64,000 bases of DNA from Scylla paramamosain (taxonomy: Eukaryota > Arthropoda > Malacostraca > Decapoda > Portunidae). The stretch spans positions 29,233,521-29,297,520 of the forward strand of contig NC_087151.1 in assembly GCF_035594125.1 (NCBI RefSeq), written 5' to 3'. Positions 61,784-64,000 of this stretch are shown here, piece by piece. Both the position numbers and the translations under genes were made by a program. The notes below the pieces were generated by a model. It did no database searches, was not told the origin of the DNA, and saw nothing but the letters and a program-made list of their open reading frames with translations. Position 1 is the stretch's first letter, and each line of letters begins with the position of its first letter.

Positions 61784-62538
61784 CCATTTCCCTACCTAGG
61801 CGGGGACTAACTCTGCTTTACGGAGCCGTTCAGGGGCCGCCGTGAGAGCATTAGGAGCTCTGGCAACGCACCTAAAATCCACTTACGAGGGCGTCTTCCC
61901 GCCCGCCACACCTGGGCCGCCCCTCCACCACCACCTGCAAGAACATGACCCCTCGCAATCTCACCTTTACTCTTGACGCAACTTCTTTTACGTTCACGAT
62001 TGATCACCTGACATGCGGGCCCACGGAAGGTAAGGGCGAGTGGCGCGGGTGATGCGGGGCGGGAATGGAGGGCACGCAAGGAGTGTTAGGGCGAGGCATA
62101 TAAGGAGGGAGGGAGGGAGGGAAGGAGGGAGGGATGAAAGATCACCGAGGAAGGAAGGAAACGCTACTGCTTGTAAGATGAGTCAGTGCTTTTTTGCTGG
62201 AGCAGGAGAGAGGATGGAGGAGTTGAGGTGAAGGCTAAGAAGAGTGAGAAGGAGGATGAGGAGAAGGGAGAGAGATTAGTAAGGCTAGGAACTCAAAAAT
62301 TGGCAGGGAAGGAAGGAGAGTATCATCCTGGGTGATTATACAGTTTTTTCCATGGTAGGCATGGAGAGAGTACTGGAGATGGTGGCGACATGTAGAGAGG
62401 GAAAGAGGGATGGAAGGTCACCGAGAAAGGAAGGAAGAGCCGCTGGTTGTCAGATAAGAGAATGAGAGTGAGAGTGTGAAATTAGAAAGGATAGGAACTC
62501 AAAAATTTCCAGGGAAAGAATATGGAAAGCATGAAATA

Positions 62539-62540
<2 letters not shown>
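61782..62540. other. No recognisable gene; GC-rich then purine-rich
   Basis: GC-rich segment at 61790-62060, then (GGGA)n-type purine tract at 62104-62136 and AG-rich sequence. Open frames on both strands look compositional. Confidence 0.5.
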
Positions 62541-62582
<42 letters not shown>

Positions 62583-62583
62583 T

Positions 62584-62643
<60 letters not shown>
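62541..62643. repeat. (GT)n microsatellite
   Basis: About 51 units with two TATGTG interruptions. Confidence 0.97.
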
Positions 62644-62644
<1 letters not shown>

Positions 62645-64000
62645 GTTTACCATCCTAATAGACTTTCGTTTTTCGCATGGTTAAATTTTGGCCCTTTCAT
62701 TTATTCTCTGAACTCGATGTGTGACTGGAAATATTTATTTGCACGAAAAATTACACATAATCCTTTGCTTGAAGTGATATTTTGTTCGTTGTTTTTCTTT
62801 AACTAAATCTAAGGTTACTGTGCCTTTTCTTTTCTTTTTTTTCTGTACAGACAAAATTTTTAGTTTTTCCTTTTATTTTTTAGATTGCTAAGGATTCTGT
62901 TGATGGATATGTAGGAAAATATAGTTTGTTTTGAGAAAAATACAAAAAAGCAGAAAATGCAGAGAAAATTACAGAGATAGATAGATAGATATAGGAACAT
63001 CTTTCTTATTCGTAGTATTAGATGTTTCCTACAAAGATAAATATTTCCTGATAACGTGGCGAGCACAGGAAATGAAAGAGTCACAAGTAAGGTCTTGCAA
63101 AACTGGGCAAGGCAGAAGGCTGATCAACGTTACTCACAATGCATTAATTGCATCATGGCTTTTTCTTCCGTTCCTTCCTCTCTGGATGTTTGAGCAGCTA
63201 AATATATATTCTTTTCTTTTCTTCATATACCATCCCTCCATTCATTCCTCTCACACCTCCTCTCCTCCTTCCCTCACATTTCCTCTCTTTCCTCCTCCCC
63301 CACCATTGCTCTCTTTCCTCCTTCCCCCATCTTTCCTCTCTTTCCTCCTTCCCTTACCTTTACTCCCTTTCTCCCTTCCACACTTTTCCTCTCTTACCTT
63401 TCTTTTCATTACTTTTACACGTTTCACCCAATTGCAACTCCTTCCTTCCCTTTCATCATTCTCAGTCATACACTTCCGACCTTGTATTAAAAAAAACGCT
63501 TTGCTCTCATTACAACTGTTTTCAAAGGCCAAGGAGGCGATCCGTCCAGTTCTCAAGAGTATTTTTGGTATTGGTGATGCAGAATCATTGTTAAATTATC
63601 CCTAGAAGCATGAAAACACCCTTAACAACCCCAGTAATCTCCCCTAGAACCTGCTGAAGTAAGTTGAGGTAAGACTCGAAATCGTTTAAAAATATGAGCC
63701 TACATCTCTTTCCTGTGACTTTCCTTCCCGTGTCGTTTCACCAGAGCCAATATTTCCTCTCCCTCGCCCACAACAGCCTTCCAAAAAATAGCTTATACCT
63801 TCCTCAACTCCTACACAGGAGCGAGGCGGGGATTGTAAGGACGTGGAGGCGTTGAATAGGTCAAAACACGGTGGGTTTTCAGTCCTCACGCGTCAGGAGT
63901 CAAGTTATTGGATCTAGCTAGCGTCGTCATGGTCACCTGGAACGAGTGTCAGTGCGGCGTAGATCTCCTGTCCGCCACCACCGCCGCCACCACCCACGAT
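62644..64000. other. No recognisable gene
   Basis: AT-rich, then a CTTCC/CTCTTTCC-rich pyrimidine tract (63230-63400). A short open stretch from ATG at 63929 to the window end could be a first exon, but nothing supports it. Confidence 0.45.

Noticed and set aside
61807..62079. GC-rich open frame on the minus strand
   Set aside because: No domain, no homology I recognise, and overlapping open frames on the other strand; likely composition.
63929..64000. ATG with 24 open codons at the window end
   Set aside because: Too short, ends in a CCACCGCCG repeat, and cannot be judged without the following sequence.

Overview
The window looks like nuclear DNA from a decapod crustacean, probably a crab or shrimp. 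Dinucleotide and trinucleotide arrays are extremely dense, several families of non-LTR retrotransposons (LINEs) are present, and the one recognisable host gene is split by short GT-AG introns. Nothing looks bacterial or viral. The species assignment is inference.

Layout. 1-2778 is a decayed CR1-like LINE, followed at 2779-3204 by the 3' end of a second LINE family (called family J here) that runs straight into a CA array. 3337-6204 has no recognisable gene. 6205-13591 (block C1) and 46990-51324 (block C2) are an older pair of direct duplicates. C1 carries two LINE insertions that C2 lacks: a CR1-like element at 7616-8966 and an internally deleted family J element at 10272-12913. Nested between them is a much younger direct pair, block A (about 14704-29279) and block B (about 30118-46735), which differ by only a few percent outside their microsatellites. 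Each holds a complete seven-exon cytosolic sulfotransferase gene (22847-28271 and 39849-45281), each predicted to encode 344 residues. From 51325 to the end I see microsatellites, a GC-rich unique stretch near 55.4-57.0 kb, and no gene I can name.

How it fits together. The two sulfotransferase genes are tandem paralogs, or possibly two haplotypes left unmerged in an assembly. They keep all PAPS-binding and catalytic motifs, share intron positions and an old LINE in intron 6, and differ by five amino acids. Copy B gained a family J LINE 3.2 kb upstream of its gene (35576-36634) after the duplication; copy A keeps the empty site. A 516-bp segment that is identical between C1 and C2, with flanks only about 80-90% alike, suggests gene conversion or strong constraint. 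A 146-bp near-perfect palindrome is present in both A and B.

I found no CRISPR array, rRNA or convincing functional tRNA gene, and no multi-gene novel system. The interest lies in the duplication history and in structure-forming DNA.
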